A stretch of 62,735 nucleotides of DNA from Methyloprofundus sp. (GCA_028599115.1 JAQRMR010000055.1:1-62735); one strand, 5' to 3'. Shown: positions 7,637 through 17,500, numbered from the stretch's first letter. Numbers and translations are program-made. Notes: generated by a model from the sequence alone, not told the origin.

Positions 7637-9961
7637 ATGAGTGAAGAAAATTCCCCTCAAGATTCCAAACAAGCACCAACAGAAATGCGCTTGTCTATTT
7701 TAGGTATGCGTTGTGCCGGCTGTGTAGCCCCTGTAGAAACAGCATTAAGTTCGGTTGCTGGGGTTATTTCAGTTAAAGTAAATTTAGCCGATCATTCTGC
7801 GATAGTGCAAGGCGATGCAGATCCCGATTTACTTAAAAAGGCGTTACAAGAATCAGGTTATGATGGCGCGGTGATGGAAGGTTTTGAGGATCCTTCAGAG
7901 CAAGAGGAAATGGAACTCCAGCGTTATAAACAACTAGTCCGTAAATCGGTAGTTGCAGGCGTATTTGGTATTCCTTTAATGATTATGGGGCATTTTGGTG
8001 GTGTACCTGATATAGGTTCAGAAGCAGGCAATTGGTTTTGGCCTGAAATTGCATTGCTCACCTTATGGATATTATATTATTCCGGTGGTCACTTTTTTGT
8101 TGGAGCCGTTAAGTCATTAAAGGCTGGGCAAGCAAATATGGATACCTTAATTGCATTAGGTACAGGGTCTGCATGGTTGTACTCTTGTGTAGTTATTGAT
8201 TATGCGGATTATTTACCTTCGCTTTCTGCGCATGCTTATTTTGAAGCATCCATTATTATTTTAGCTTTTATCAATTTAGGCGGCGCTTTAGAAACCAAAG
8301 CCCGTGGAAAAACATCTAGCGCTATTCGTGCATTAATCGGCCTTCAGCCACGAACCGCTAGAGTGGTGCGTGAAGGTGCTGAGTTGGATATACCGATTGA
8401 AGAAGTAGGCTTAGGCGAAACTTTACGTGTCAGGCCGGGTGAAAAGATTGCTGTTGATGGAGTGCTGATTGAAGGTCATTCCAGTGTTGATGAATCAATG
8501 CTAACCGGTGAATCTTTACCGGTAGAAAAAGCAGAAGGCGCTAAAGTTGCAGCCGGCACAATGAACCTAAAAGGTAGCTTTTTGTATACTGCAACACGAA
8601 TTGGCCGTGATACTGCATTAGCACAAATTATTAAATCAGTCCGTGAAGCGCAAGGTAGCAAACCAGAGCTGGCAAAACTCGCTGATAAAATCGCCAGTAT
8701 TTTTGTACCGGTTGTTGTTGGTATTTCAATCTTTACCTTTATTCTTTGGGCGAGTTTTGGCCCTGAACCTTCAATGGCTTATGCTTTTGTGACAGCAATG
8801 ACTGTTTTAGTGATTGCCTGTCCTTGTGCCTTGGGTTTAGCAACGCCGATTTCAGTGATGGTAGCGGTAGGGCGATCAGCACAAGCGGGTATTTTGATTC
8901 GCAATGGTGAGGCTTTACAGGTTGCTGGTACGATTAATTGTTTGGTCGTTGATAAAACCGGTACGGTAACGGAAGGTAAGCCGACGGTTTCTATGATTGA
9001 AGCATTGGGTACTTATAAGCAAGATGAAGTTTTACAGTTGGCGGCCAGTATTGAAAAAGGGTCAGAGCATCCATTAGCTGATGCGATTATGCGCGCGGCA
9101 GCTGACAAATCGTTAAAATTAACCCGTGCGAAGAAATTTACTGCTGTTGCTGGGCATGGTGTTTCTGCCATGCTTAAAGATAAAGCGGTTTTATTTGGTA
9201 ATGCAGCCTTAATGGAGGCAGAAGGTATTGCTTATGATGAATTTACCATTCGTATGCAATATCTTGCAGAACAGGGGCAAACGCCAATGTTATTAGCAGT
9301 GGATAAGAAAGTGGCGGGTATTATTGCTGTTGCTGATCCTATCAAAGCAGATTCTGCAGAAGCAATTAGTGCTTTAAAACAGCAAGGCGTACGTGTCTTA
9401 ATGGTAACCGGTGATAACCAAGCAACCGCACAAGCGATTGCTGATAAAGCGGGTATTCATGAAGTAAAAGCACAAGTCTTACCGGAAGAAAAAGCGGCTA
9501 TTGTCAAAGAGCTACAAGCAGAAGGTTTAATTGTGGGTATGGTGGGTGATGGAATTAATGATGCTCCAGCCTTAGCGCAAGCAAATGTTGGAATTGCCAT
9601 AGGAACAGGGACTGATGTAGCAATAGAAAGTGCAGATATTGTTGTTTTACAAGGTTCGTTATTGAAAGTGCCTGAAGCTGTTTTATTGTCTAAAGCAACG
9701 GTTAAAAATATTCAGCAGAATTTATTTGGTGCGTTTATTTATAACTCACTGAGTATTCCGATTGCAGCAGGTTTGTTATACCCTGTGTTTGGTATTTTAT
9801 TAAGCCCAATGATTGCGGGTGGGGCGATGGCGATGTCTTCAGTCACTGTTGTTGCTAATGCCAATCGCTTACGTTGGATGGATTTAAACGATACCGAAGA
9901 AAAAGCCTATAAACAGCAAGTTATCGAGTTATTTGCTGCATTTAAGAAAAGCTGGACTTAA
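7637..9961 (+). CDS. copA: Cu(I)-translocating P1B-type ATPase CopA
   Basis: A 774-residue inner-membrane copper exporter. It has one N-terminal HMA domain with GMRCAGC (residues 23-29). The transmembrane CPC motif (C395-P396-C397) defines the Cu(I)/Ag(I) class. The phosphorylation site is DKTGT at 439-443, SEHPLA is the HP motif, TGDN is the nucleotide-domain motif, and GDGINDAP lies at 637-644. The ATPase pumps cytoplasmic Cu(I) outward and would take metal from the CopZ-like protein encoded just upstream. Many CopA proteins have two HMA domains; this one has one plus the separate chaperone. lpxD follows 15 bases downstream and may be read through. Confidence 0.95.
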   Translation: MSEENSPQDSKQAPTEMRLSILGMRCAGCVAPVETALSSVAGVISVKVNLADHSAIVQGDADPDLLKKALQESGYDGAVMEGFEDPSEQEEMELQRYKQLVRKSVVAGVFGIPLMIMGHFGGVPDIGSEAGNWFWPEIALLTLWILYYSGGHFFVGAVKSLKAGQANMDTLIALGTGSAWLYSCVVIDYADYLPSLSAHAYFEASIIILAFINLGGALETKARGKTSSAIRALIGLQPRTARVVREGAELDIPIEEVGLGETLRVRPGEKIAVDGVLIEGHSSVDESMLTGESLPVEKAEGAKVAAGTMNLKGSFLYTATRIGRDTALAQIIKSVREAQGSKPELAKLADKIASIFVPVVVGISIFTFILWASFGPEPSMAYAFVTAMTVLVIACPCALGLATPISVMVAVGRSAQAGILIRNGEALQVAGTINCLVVDKTGTVTEGKPTVSMIEALGTYKQDEVLQLAASIEKGSEHPLADAIMRAAADKSLKLTRAKKFTAVAGHGVSAMLKDKAVLFGNAALMEAEGIAYDEFTIRMQYLAEQGQTPMLLAVDKKVAGIIAVADPIKADSAEAISALKQQGVRVLMVTGDNQATAQAIADKAGIHEVKAQVLPEEKAAIVKELQAEGLIVGMVGDGINDAPALAQANVGIAIGTGTDVAIESADIVVLQGSLLKVPEAVLLSKATVKNIQQNLFGAFIYNSLSIPIAAGLLYPVFGILLSPMIAGGAMAMSSVTVVANANRLRWMDLNDTEEKAYKQQVIELFAAFKKSWT

Positions 9962-9976
9962 AAAGGAATAAAAAAA

Positions 9977-11029
9977 ATGCAAATGCGATTATCTGATATA
10001 CAGCAGCATGTCGGTGGAGATTTAGCGGGTGATGCAAATGTTGTTGTGCAAGCGGTTAATTCTTTGGAGTTAGCGGTAGCAGGTGAGATATCCTTTGCTG
10101 AAAATGATAAATATTTAGCAGCTGCGGAAAAAAGTGCGGCTTCTATTTTATTAGTGCCAAAGAGCTTTCCTGATTTAATCGGTAAAAATATTCTTAAAGT
10201 GGATAAGCCAAAAGAAGTTTTTATCGGCATTATGATGCTATTTGAAGATAATAGCTTAAAGTTTTCAGGTATTCATTCATCTGCGGTAATCTCAGAAAAC
10301 CAGGTGTCTTTAGCTGAAGGCGTAGCGGTTGCCGCGCAAGTCAGTATTCAAGAAAATGTCAGTATAGGTAAAGGTTCGGTAATTGATTCCAATACGCATA
10401 TCGCACACGATGTGGTAATTGGTGAAAACTGCCGTATAGGCCCGAATGTCTCACTTTTATCTAAAGTAACTATTGGCAATAATGTCATTATTCACGCAGG
10501 GACGGTGATTGGTGGTGATGGTTTTGGTTATTACTGGGATGGCGAAAAACAGAAAAAAGTGCCTCAGCTAGGGGGTGTTGTTATCGAGGATCATGTTGAA
10601 ATTGGCTGTAATGTTTGTATCGATAGAGCAACTTTCGGTATGACGCGTATTGGTAAAGGCACTAAAATTGATAACCTCGTACAAATTGCCCATAACAATG
10701 ATATCGGTGAGCACTGTATTATTGTGGCGCATGTTGGTTTGTCCGGCAGTGTGACCTTAGGTAAGCGAGTGACTTTAGCTGGGCAGGTAGGTATAGTAGA
10801 CCATATTACCATGGGTGATGGCTCAACAGCTGCTGCTCGAACTGGAATTACCAAAGATGTACAAGCAAACCAAGTTGTTTGGGGTGTGCCAAATAGGCCG
10901 ATTAAACAAGTGATGCGTGAACTGGCGAGTATTCCTAAATTACCTGCTTTATTGGGGCAGGTGAAAAAAATGGTGAAGCAAATTAATTCATTAGAAGAAC
11001 GACTATCTACGTTAGATAAAAAACAATAA
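9977..11029 (+). CDS. lpxD: UDP-3-O-acylglucosamine N-acyltransferase LpxD
   Basis: 350 residues; third step of lipid A synthesis, transferring a 3-hydroxyacyl chain from acyl-ACP to the 2-amino group of UDP-3-O-acylglucosamine in the cytoplasm. It has an N-terminal uridine-binding domain (about 1-100), then a long left-handed beta-helix of hexapeptide repeats, and a C-terminal helix. The catalytic histidine is H239 in VQIAHNN, the same number as in E. coli. A second in-frame ATG lies two codons in, and the AAGGA at about 9962 suits either. The gene is unusual in lying away from the bamA-skp-fabZ-lpxA-lpxB cluster, behind copA. Confidence 0.95.
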   Translation: MQMRLSDIQQHVGGDLAGDANVVVQAVNSLELAVAGEISFAENDKYLAAAEKSAASILLVPKSFPDLIGKNILKVDKPKEVFIGIMMLFEDNSLKFSGIHSSAVISENQVSLAEGVAVAAQVSIQENVSIGKGSVIDSNTHIAHDVVIGENCRIGPNVSLLSKVTIGNNVIIHAGTVIGGDGFGYYWDGEKQKKVPQLGGVVIEDHVEIGCNVCIDRATFGMTRIGKGTKIDNLVQIAHNNDIGEHCIIVAHVGLSGSVTLGKRVTLAGQVGIVDHITMGDGSTAAARTGITKDVQANQVVWGVPNRPIKQVMRELASIPKLPALLGQVKKMVKQINSLEERLSTLDKKQ

Positions 11030-11074
11030 TTAATACCTAGTAGATTTTTAAACAGTAGGAGCTTGCTAAAAAGA

Positions 11075-11653
11075 ATGGGACTATTTAATAGAATGCAACG
11101 ATTTGATGGCTTCGAGCTAGATTGGAAGCGCTTGATTATTTTATCGACCTGCGTGCTATTAATCGGTTTAAGTTTAACTATCACCAGTATTATTCGTCCT
11201 GATATTAAAATCTTAGGTGCAACAGGTTTTTCTTTGCTTCCTTTAAGTGGTATTTTGATTTTATCCTTGGGTTTGCTGGAATGTTTGGATGCTTTTTTAG
11301 CAAAAGAACAGCGCGAGGTTTTACAAAACCTGCAAGTAGGTGTGCTGGATACCGTAGTGGGTATTTTTATTGTTACTAGCGTATCGGGGCATGCTCAGGA
11401 TATTAGTATTTTAATTGCCGCGTTTTTAATTGTTCGGGGCACAGTACGCATTACTTTAGCTAAAGCAATGAAGTTGCCAAGAACGCTGGAAACTGTTTTG
11501 TGTGGGCTTGTCTCGGTCATTTTAGGTGTGTGCGTTTGGCTCTCATGGCCGACAACAGATAGTTGGTTTTTGTCTTTTTGTTTGAATGCTGAAATAGCAG
11601 CTCGCGGCTGGGCAATGACTTCTTTTGCATTATGGATAAAAAATCAAAATTAA
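11075..11653 (+). CDS. Six-helix membrane protein, HdeD/DUF308-like
   Basis: About 192 residues with six predicted transmembrane helices. The segment VGVLDTVVGIFIV, followed by the helix SILIAAFLIVRGTVRI, resembles the HdeD/DUF308 family, whose biochemical role is unsettled (acid resistance in E. coli). The frame can be extended to a TTG at 11063, but AGGAG at 11057-11061 would then be only one base away, so I prefer the ATG at 11075. The gene ends one base before lnt, so the two are likely co-translated and both proteins are in the inner membrane. Confidence 0.6.
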   Translation: MGLFNRMQRFDGFELDWKRLIILSTCVLLIGLSLTITSIIRPDIKILGATGFSLLPLSGILILSLGLLECLDAFLAKEQREVLQNLQVGVLDTVVGIFIVTSVSGHAQDISILIAAFLIVRGTVRITLAKAMKLPRTLETVLCGLVSVILGVCVWLSWPTTDSWFLSFCLNAEIAARGWAMTSFALWIKNQN

Positions 11654-11654
11654 T

Positions 11655-13232
11655 ATGAACTGTAATTTTCGTACCCCGTGGTTTTTACCTGTTTTATCCG
11701 GCTTCTTTATTGGTACTAGCTATATTCCATTCCCGCCTTGGGCTTCTTTATTTGGCTTTGTGCCTTTATGGATTTTTTGGGCGCAGCAAACGCGTTTAAA
11801 GCCGGTCATTTTAAGTGCTGTATTGGCAACCTTTGTTTTTACCATGATTGGTTTTAACTGGGTGACTTATTTAATGCATGAGTTTGCTCATTTGCCATGG
11901 TTGGCTGCTATCGGGGCAATGATTTTGTTTGCATTAATTGCACATCTTTTTGTACCTTTAGCTGGCGTGTTGTGGTTTTTGGGGCGAAAGTATCAGTTGT
12001 ATGAGGGGCGAGGTTCTATTTTTGCGATGGGCTTATTAACAGCATTAATGCTTTGGTTATTGCCCATGCTGTTTAAATGGAATTTTGGTTATTCATGGTA
12101 TGGCTCAGAAGTGCCGCTGTATCATATTGCGGAATATATCGGTTTTAGTGGTTTAAGTATGTTGACTATTTTAGCCAATGTGCCGCTGTATTTCGCGTGG
12201 CAACAAAGGGATTCAAAACGCGGAAAAACATTACTAATGCGCGTGGTTGTCGCCTTTTTGTTATTGAATGTTTGGGGCTTAAATACCAAGGCATGGCTAC
12301 AAGTGCCAGAGACATCATTCAATGTGTTATTAGTGCAAGCAAATATTGGTAATGCACAAAAAGTAGCGGCTCAATTTGGGCGTGGAGGTTATGCCGATAT
12401 TATTCACCAATATCAAATGCTCACAAAAGCAGGATTGAATGAGCATAAAGAACAAAAGGTTGATTTTGTTGTTTGGTCAGAAACGGCATTTCCAACCGTT
12501 TTAAGCCCGAAAAATAGCGATAATGATAATTATTATGTGCAAAAGTTAATTAAATCAATACAAGCAAATAAAGTATCGTTGATTACAGGGGCTTATGCCA
12601 AGCAAGCAACAACAGGTAAAATCACCAATTCGCTGTTTACGATAGATGCAGAAGGGGAAGTGCAGCCAAATTACTATAGTAAATCGATTTTATTAGCGCT
12701 AGGGGAGTATATTCCGTGGGAGGATGAATTTCCTGTGTTACGGGAATTAATGCCGATGGTCGGTAGTTTTGGGCATGGTAATGGCCCGAATGAGCTATTA
12801 TATTTAAATGATTTTAAAATTGGCGCGCAAATCTGCTATGAAAGTTTATTTCCTGAATTTAGTACAGCATTAGCAGATTTAGGCGCACAATTTATTGTTA
12901 ATGTAACCAATGATTCTTGGTATGGTACTTGGCAAGAGCCGTATCAGCATAAAGTGATGACTTTAGCGCGTGCAGTAGAAATACGCAGGCCTTTGATTAG
13001 ATCAACAAATACTGGGATTTCTACCGTTGTTTTGGCGACTGGGGAAGTTTTAGCTGAGTCTCCGATGCAAGAGCAGTGGTATGGTTTATATACAGTCCCC
13101 TACAGCAAAGAGCCTAAGCCGACATTTTATCAGCAGAATATTTATTTAATGCCGTTTACTTTAGCAGGCATATTGCTGCTTTTACTTTTATTAGGCATTA
13201 AAGGGCGAAAATTCAATAATTCCCGAGCCTGA
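11655..13232 (+). CDS. lnt: Apolipoprotein N-acyltransferase Lnt
   Basis: 525 residues; the last step of lipoprotein maturation, adding a third acyl chain to the N-terminal cysteine at the periplasmic face of the inner membrane. It has an N-terminal bundle of about seven transmembrane helices, then a periplasmic nitrilase-like domain with the catalytic triad E276 (VVWSETAFP), K343 (YYSKSILL) and C394 (AQICYES), close to E267-K335-C387 of E. coli. One transmembrane helix lies at the C-terminus. The start directly follows the stop of the upstream membrane-protein gene. Lipoprotein clients in this window include LpoA and DolP. Confidence 0.95.
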   Translation: MNCNFRTPWFLPVLSGFFIGTSYIPFPPWASLFGFVPLWIFWAQQTRLKPVILSAVLATFVFTMIGFNWVTYLMHEFAHLPWLAAIGAMILFALIAHLFVPLAGVLWFLGRKYQLYEGRGSIFAMGLLTALMLWLLPMLFKWNFGYSWYGSEVPLYHIAEYIGFSGLSMLTILANVPLYFAWQQRDSKRGKTLLMRVVVAFLLLNVWGLNTKAWLQVPETSFNVLLVQANIGNAQKVAAQFGRGGYADIIHQYQMLTKAGLNEHKEQKVDFVVWSETAFPTVLSPKNSDNDNYYVQKLIKSIQANKVSLITGAYAKQATTGKITNSLFTIDAEGEVQPNYYSKSILLALGEYIPWEDEFPVLRELMPMVGSFGHGNGPNELLYLNDFKIGAQICYESLFPEFSTALADLGAQFIVNVTNDSWYGTWQEPYQHKVMTLARAVEIRRPLIRSTNTGISTVVLATGEVLAESPMQEQWYGLYTVPYSKEPKPTFYQQNIYLMPFTLAGILLLLLLLGIKGRKFNNSRA

Positions 13233-13365
13233 ATTATCTTTTGACGACACAGCTGCGTAGCTTGCTATACGCCTGTATTTCTAACACGGCTGTGTAGCCA
13301 AAACCCTGCGTCATACTTTCGGGTATTATTAAACCCTCGCCCCTAAAAATAAAAGCACAAAAAAG

Positions 13366-13908
13366 TTACCACATTAAATCATCAGGAATTTGGAAGTCTG
13401 CATACGGATCATCTGCCGCAACTTCCTCTTGTGCTGCATCATTTAGCAGCACTATAAAGCTAGCATCGCGCTGACTGATTTTTTCTGCAACAGGGCTAGG
13501 AACAACTTCGTAACCATTGCTATAGCGCACAATGGCTAATTTTCCTTTACCTATGCCTTTGGAGACCTGCTCGTTGACATAAATTGTTTTTACTTTATTG
13601 GCATCAGTAAAGTTATAAGCACTGCCATCATCGTCTTTTGCCTGAATATTTAGTTTTATCAGCTGGTTAATTTGCGCAATAATCGCTTTTTTATCGGCAA
13701 TATCTTTTTGCTGCTGATTTAATGCCTTATCTTTGGCTTGTTTTTCTGCTAATGTTTTTTGGGCTAGCAAAGTTGCTTCGCTGGTTTGCGTGGTTTTACT
13801 ATTGCGTTGTTCTTTTGATTGTTTATACTTCTCTTTCTTAGATTTGTTTACTTTGCTTTTATTGGTAAGGCCAGATTTTAAAAGTTGGTCTTGTAAAGAA
13901 ATTGCCAT
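13366..13908 (-). CDS. DUF2058 (YaiL-like) protein
   Basis: 180 residues. The N-terminus (LQDQLLKSGLTNKSK) leads into a long lysine/glutamine-rich coiled-coil-like stretch (about 20-75). The C-terminal domain ends with DDPYADFQIPDDLMW, a hallmark of the DUF2058/YaiL family. The family is called nucleoprotein or polynucleotide-associated in databases, but the function is not established. The gene stands alone on the minus strand between lnt and lpxB. The 133 bases between lnt and this gene hold no recognisable element. Confidence 0.88.
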   Translation of the reverse strand: MAISLQDQLLKSGLTNKSKVNKSKKEKYKQSKEQRNSKTTQTSEATLLAQKTLAEKQAKDKALNQQQKDIADKKAIIAQINQLIKLNIQAKDDDGSAYNFTDANKVKTIYVNEQVSKGIGKGKLAIVRYSNGYEVVPSPVAEKISQRDASFIVLLNDAAQEEVAADDPYADFQIPDDLMW

Positions 13909-13992
13909 GCAAGTGCCTATGATAAATTAATAGAATAATGGAAGGATTATAGTGGAATCACTCGACTCTATAAATAGTGGAGCAATAGCTTA

Positions 13993-15135
13993 ATGAATGA
14001 AATTTCTAAACGTGTCATGTTAGTGGCTGGTGAATCCTCTGGTGATCATCATGCGGCTAATTTATTTCTTGAGCTAAAAAAACGCGACCCAAAGGTGCAA
14101 GGCATTGGCATGGGAGGCAAAAAAATGGCTCAAGCTGGCATAGAGATACATTACGACTCCTCCAATATTGGGGTGATTGGTGTGGTTGAGGTCATTAAGC
14201 GCTACGGGGAAATTAAGCATGCTTTAAATGAAATGAAGCAGCTATTGTTAGATCAGCGGCCAGATTTATTAATTTGTGTGGATTATAAAGAGTTCAATTT
14301 TAAACTCGCAGGTTTTGCTAAAAAAAATGGTATTAAAGTGCTGTTTTATGTCAGTCCACAAATTTGGGCGTGGCGACCAGGGCGTGTTGTCAAGTACGGT
14401 AAAGTAATTGATATGATGGCGGTTATTTTTCCTTTTGAAGTACCGTTTTATGAAAAAGAAAATGTACCTGTGCGTTATGTCGGCCACCCTTCTGTTGATA
14501 AAGTACGGGCTCAGCGAAGTGTAGCAGAGGATTTGGCTTTATATGATTTACAAGCTGATGCACCTATTATTGGGATTTTACCCGGTAGTCGTACCGATGA
14601 AATTAACCGTATGTTACCCATTATGCTAAAAGCAGCTGAAGTCATCCAGCAAGCAAAGCCCAATGTGCAGTTTGTTTTACCGCAAGCAGATTCAGTGAGT
14701 GATGAGCTATTACAAAATTCATTTCAGCACTCTAATATTAAAGTGCAAGCGATTAATAATCAGTTTTATGATGTAGTGCAATGCTGCGATGCAGTGATGA
14801 CTGTTTCCGGGACTGCTACGCTAGAAATTGCTTTATTAGAAGTGCCGATGTTAGTGGCTTATAAATTGTCTTTTATTACTTATTTATTGGCAAGAGTATT
14901 GGTCGATGTGGAGTTTATTGGCTTGCCTAATATTATTGCAGGAAAGTCAGTGGTGCAGGAGTTTATTCAAAAGGAAGCCTCTGCGCATAATTTAGCGAAT
15001 GAAATATTACATATTTTAGATGATGAAGCTTATGCTGGCAGCCTTAAAGAAGGTTTGCAGTTAGTGAAAGAAAAGATCGGTAAGGGTGGAGGCTCAGAGA
15101 ATATGGCGGAATTAGCGCTGGAAATGCTGGCCTAA
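13993..15135 (+). CDS. lpxB: Lipid-A-disaccharide synthase LpxB
   Basis: 380 residues, the usual size. A membrane-associated GT-B glycosyltransferase (GT19) that joins lipid X to UDP-2,3-diacylglucosamine. The N-terminal VMLVAGESSGDHHAA loop, VSPQIWAWRPGR, VGHPSVD and the donor-site ILPGSRTDEI segment are all characteristic. TGGAGC upstream of the ATG serves as ribosome binding site. The gene is monocistronic here and ends at a strong terminator hairpin. lpxA and fabZ are not adjacent. Confidence 0.95.
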   Translation: MNEISKRVMLVAGESSGDHHAANLFLELKKRDPKVQGIGMGGKKMAQAGIEIHYDSSNIGVIGVVEVIKRYGEIKHALNEMKQLLLDQRPDLLICVDYKEFNFKLAGFAKKNGIKVLFYVSPQIWAWRPGRVVKYGKVIDMMAVIFPFEVPFYEKENVPVRYVGHPSVDKVRAQRSVAEDLALYDLQADAPIIGILPGSRTDEINRMLPIMLKAAEVIQQAKPNVQFVLPQADSVSDELLQNSFQHSNIKVQAINNQFYDVVQCCDAVMTVSGTATLEIALLEVPMLVAYKLSFITYLLARVLVDVEFIGLPNIIAGKSVVQEFIQKEASAHNLANEILHILDDEAYAGSLKEGLQLVKEKIGKGGGSENMAELALEMLA

Positions 15136-15155
15136 AATCTTGGTGACAGGCATAA

Positions 15156-15181
15156 AAAAGCCCAGCAATAACTGGGCTTTT
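15156..15181. terminator. Bidirectional intrinsic terminator, lpxB / yccA-like gene
   Basis: AAAAGCCCAG (15156-15165), loop CAATAA, CTGGGCTTTT (15172-15181). A perfect 10-bp stem with A/T runs on both sides, located between the convergent lpxB (+) and Bax inhibitor-like gene (-), so it can serve both. Confidence 0.85.
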
Positions 15182-15209
15182 CAGCAATATTAACTAAAAG
15201 CTTTTAGCT

Positions 15210-15878
15210 CTAGTCATCACCACCAAACGCGCCTAATAACTGTAATAAGCTTAGGAATAAGTTGTAGATAGAAACATATAAGGAAACCGTCGCTAAAATA
15301 TAGTTAGTTTCGCCGCCATGAATGATGTCACTTGTTTGGTATAAAATCATTGCTGACATTAATAAAATGAACATTGCTGAAACAGCTAAAGATAAAGCGG
15401 GGATGGAAAATACCATTGCGCCAATACCTGCTAAGAAAGCAACTAAAATACCGACCATTAAAAACCCGCCTAAAAAGCTGAAGTCTTTACGGGTTGTTAG
15501 TGCGTAAGTAGATAAACCAATAAAAATGGCCCCTGTGCCGCCTAATGCAGTCATTACCAATTGATGACCATTGCTGAAAGCAGATAGGTAGTGGTTGATA
15601 ATTGGACCTAGTGTTAATCCCATGAAGCCTGTTAATGCAAAAATAAACACTAAGCCTAAAGCGCTGTTGCTAAATTTACTGGTTAAAAATAATAATGCAA
15701 AATAACCAATCATGGTGACGATAGGGCCTAAAGGTGGCATGTTTAGCGTCATGGCTAAGCCTGCTGTCATTGCACTGAAGAGTAGCGTCATAGACAGTAG
15801 CATATAAGTATTTCTTAAAACCTTGTTTGTCGCTAGCGTACTTTCGCTAACGGGTGTTGCTGCAACATTTAATCTCAT
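15210..15878 (-). CDS. Bax inhibitor-1/YccA family membrane protein
   Basis: 222 residues with seven predicted transmembrane helices. A short N-terminal tail (MRLNVAATPVSESTLATNKV) is followed by the helix bundle with the family segment GAIFIGLSTYALTTRKDF. The C-terminal half ends LSLLQLLGAFGGDD, with the acidic tail common in this family. E. coli YccA modulates FtsH proteolysis of membrane proteins; other family members are proton-sensitive calcium leaks. Which role applies here cannot be told from sequence. It is monocistronic, divergent from the globin gene. Confidence 0.9.
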   Translation of the reverse strand: MRLNVAATPVSESTLATNKVLRNTYMLLSMTLLFSAMTAGLAMTLNMPPLGPIVTMIGYFALLFLTSKFSNSALGLVFIFALTGFMGLTLGPIINHYLSAFSNGHQLVMTALGGTGAIFIGLSTYALTTRKDFSFLGGFLMVGILVAFLAGIGAMVFSIPALSLAVSAMFILLMSAMILYQTSDIIHGGETNYILATVSLYVSIYNLFLSLLQLLGAFGGDD

Positions 15879-15971
15879 TACAAAGTACCTTTAAAATGGT
15901 GGATAATTGCAGCCAATCTTACAAGAGTTTTACTCTTATTAATATTAGTTTAGATAAATATAGATAAAATT

Positions 15972-16367
15972 ATGACAGAAACACAACCGCAGACACCTTA
16001 TTCAGTAATGGGTGGTGAAAAAGCAATCTTAAGTCTTGTTGATCGTTTTTATTTTTATATGGATACATTGCCGGAAGCGACAGATGTACGAGCTGTGCAT
16101 CAAGAGGACTTATCCAGAGCAAAAGACAGGTTATTTAAATTTTTATCGGGCTGGTTAGGTGGGCCTGATTTATTTGCACAAGAATTTGGGCACCCTCGTT
16201 TAAAACAGCGACATTTCCCTTTTGTGGTAAACCAAAAAGGGCGTGACCAATGGATGTTATGTATGAATAAGGCTTTATATGAAATTAGTATGCCTGATGA
16301 GCTTAGAAAAAATATTAAGCAAGCGTTAAGTGACTTAGCAACGCATATGATGAATGTAGAAAATTAA
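15972..16367 (+). CDS. Group II truncated haemoglobin
   Basis: 131 residues with a 2-on-2 globin pattern. The GGEKAILSLVDRFYFYM helix has Y27 near the B10 position, the EFGHPRLKQRHFPF segment carries the proximal histidine H81, and QWMLCMNKAL holds W94 at the G8 position diagnostic of group II. Such cytoplasmic haemoproteins bind oxygen and nitric oxide. A c-type cytochrome gene follows about 20 bases after the stop (11 bases to an alternative ATG), probably in the same transcript. Confidence 0.92.
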   Translation: MTETQPQTPYSVMGGEKAILSLVDRFYFYMDTLPEATDVRAVHQEDLSRAKDRLFKFLSGWLGGPDLFAQEFGHPRLKQRHFPFVVNQKGRDQWMLCMNKALYEISMPDELRKNIKQALSDLATHMMNVEN

Positions 16368-16387
16368 ATTATTAAAGGATGAAGAGA

Positions 16388-16831
16388 ATGACAAAATTAT
16401 CACTAGCAAAGAGCTTAGGTTTTATTGCTATTGCGATAAGTAGTTGCGCCACTTATGCTGAAACGAATGAAGATCCGATGGTATTGCGTGAAATTATGCA
16501 GGGAATGCAGCTTAGTATGCAGCAGATTGAGCAAGGAATTGCTGAGAAAGATTGGGATTTAGTTAGCCAAAATGCTTTTGCCATTGCTGACCATCCGGCG
16601 CCACCATTATTAGAGAAGTTGAGGATTTTTGCTTATATCAATACTGATTTAGGCGAGTTTAAAGAGTTAGATAAACAAACGCATGGTTCGGCAAAAGAGT
16701 TGGCGGAGTTAGCGCTAAGGGAAGACAAAGCTCAGCTACAGGCTACCTTTACACACTTGCAAGAAAGCTGCGTGCAATGCCACGAAGAGTTTCGTGCCGA
16801 ATTTCAGGCGTATTTTTACGAACAAAACTAG
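16388..16831 (+). CDS. Periplasmic cytochrome c'-like (class II) haem protein
   Basis: About 147 residues. The signal peptide ends near TYA. A four-helix-bundle-like mature part leads to a C-terminal haem-binding motif C-V-Q-C-H (in SCVQCHEEFR), the class II arrangement with haem near the C-terminus. About 16 residues follow the motif, longer than in typical cytochrome c'. The ATG at 16388 is preceded by AAAGGA at 8-base spacing. The ATG at 16379 lies inside that site and is less likely. Some cytochromes c' bind nitric oxide. Together with the truncated globin upstream, an NO- or oxygen-related role is possible but unproven. Confidence 0.75.
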   Translation: MTKLSLAKSLGFIAIAISSCATYAETNEDPMVLREIMQGMQLSMQQIEQGIAEKDWDLVSQNAFAIADHPAPPLLEKLRIFAYINTDLGEFKELDKQTHGSAKELAELALREDKAQLQATFTHLQESCVQCHEEFRAEFQAYFYEQN

Positions 16832-16846
16832 TGAAAAAAGCTTCTT

Positions 16847-17500
16847 TTAGCGTGTGCCAAATACAACAATAGATTTTCCATGCGCTGAAATTAGCTCTTT
16901 ATCTTCCATTTCTTTTAAGACGCGGCCGACCATTTCACGTGAGCAACCGACAATACGGCCAATTTCTTGGCGAGTAATATGTAATTGCATGCCATCAGGG
17001 TGAGTGATTGCATCTGGTTCTTTGGTTAAGTCAATAAGCGCATGGGCAACACGGCCTTCAACATCAATAAAAGCTAAGTCAGAATATTTTCTGCTTGTAG
17101 TGAGTAAACGTGTAGAAAGTTGTTCACCAAATAAATAAAGTAAATCTAAGGCGTGCGGTGCCAAATCAGTTTTTAATAGAGCATGGATACGGGCATAGCT
17201 GATTTCAGCTAATTGACTAGCGGCTTTAGTTTTAACGTACACTTGGCGAATTTCTGAGCCTTTGAATACGCCGATTTCACCGATGAAATCATTTTTATTT
17301 AGATAAGCGAGAATTAGTTCATGGTTATTATCGTCTTCAACATGGATACTAACAGAGCCTTCAATAATAAAATGCAAGCAGTCCCCTGTATCGCCGGGCC
17401 GAATAAAAGTGGTTTTATTGGGGTAGCTGCGGACATGGCAAAAGTGGAGCAGTGCTGTGATTGCTTTTTCGCGGTCTTCTAGTGATGGGGAAAAGGACAT
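16847..17500 (-). CDS. crp: cAMP receptor protein family regulator (CRP/Vfr-like)
   Basis: 217 residues. The cAMP-binding domain has the phosphate-cassette segment FIGEIG (E75 = E72 of E. coli), R85 (= R82) and the TS pair of the hinge helix. However, the residue equivalent to S83 is glutamine (Q86). The C-terminal helix-turn-helix TRQEIGRIVGCSREMVGRVL keeps the R, E and R that read TGTGA half-sites in E. coli CRP. It ends HGKSIVVFGTR, almost as in E. coli. It is a global transcription activator. It converges on the cytochrome gene with only 15 bases between them. Confidence 0.92.
   Translation of the reverse strand: MSFSPSLEDREKAITALLHFCHVRSYPNKTTFIRPGDTGDCLHFIIEGSVSIHVEDDNNHELILAYLNKNDFIGEIGVFKGSEIRQVYVKTKAASQLAEISYARIHALLKTDLAPHALDLLYLFGEQLSTRLLTTSRKYSDLAFIDVEGRVAHALIDLTKEPDAITHPDGMQLHITRQEIGRIVGCSREMVGRVLKEMEDKELISAHGKSIVVFGTR

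Noticed and set aside
10591-11184. A 197-codon antisense ORF over lpxD and the next gene
   Set aside because: It overlaps two genes with strong family or topology support. Its composition is that of a reverse frame.
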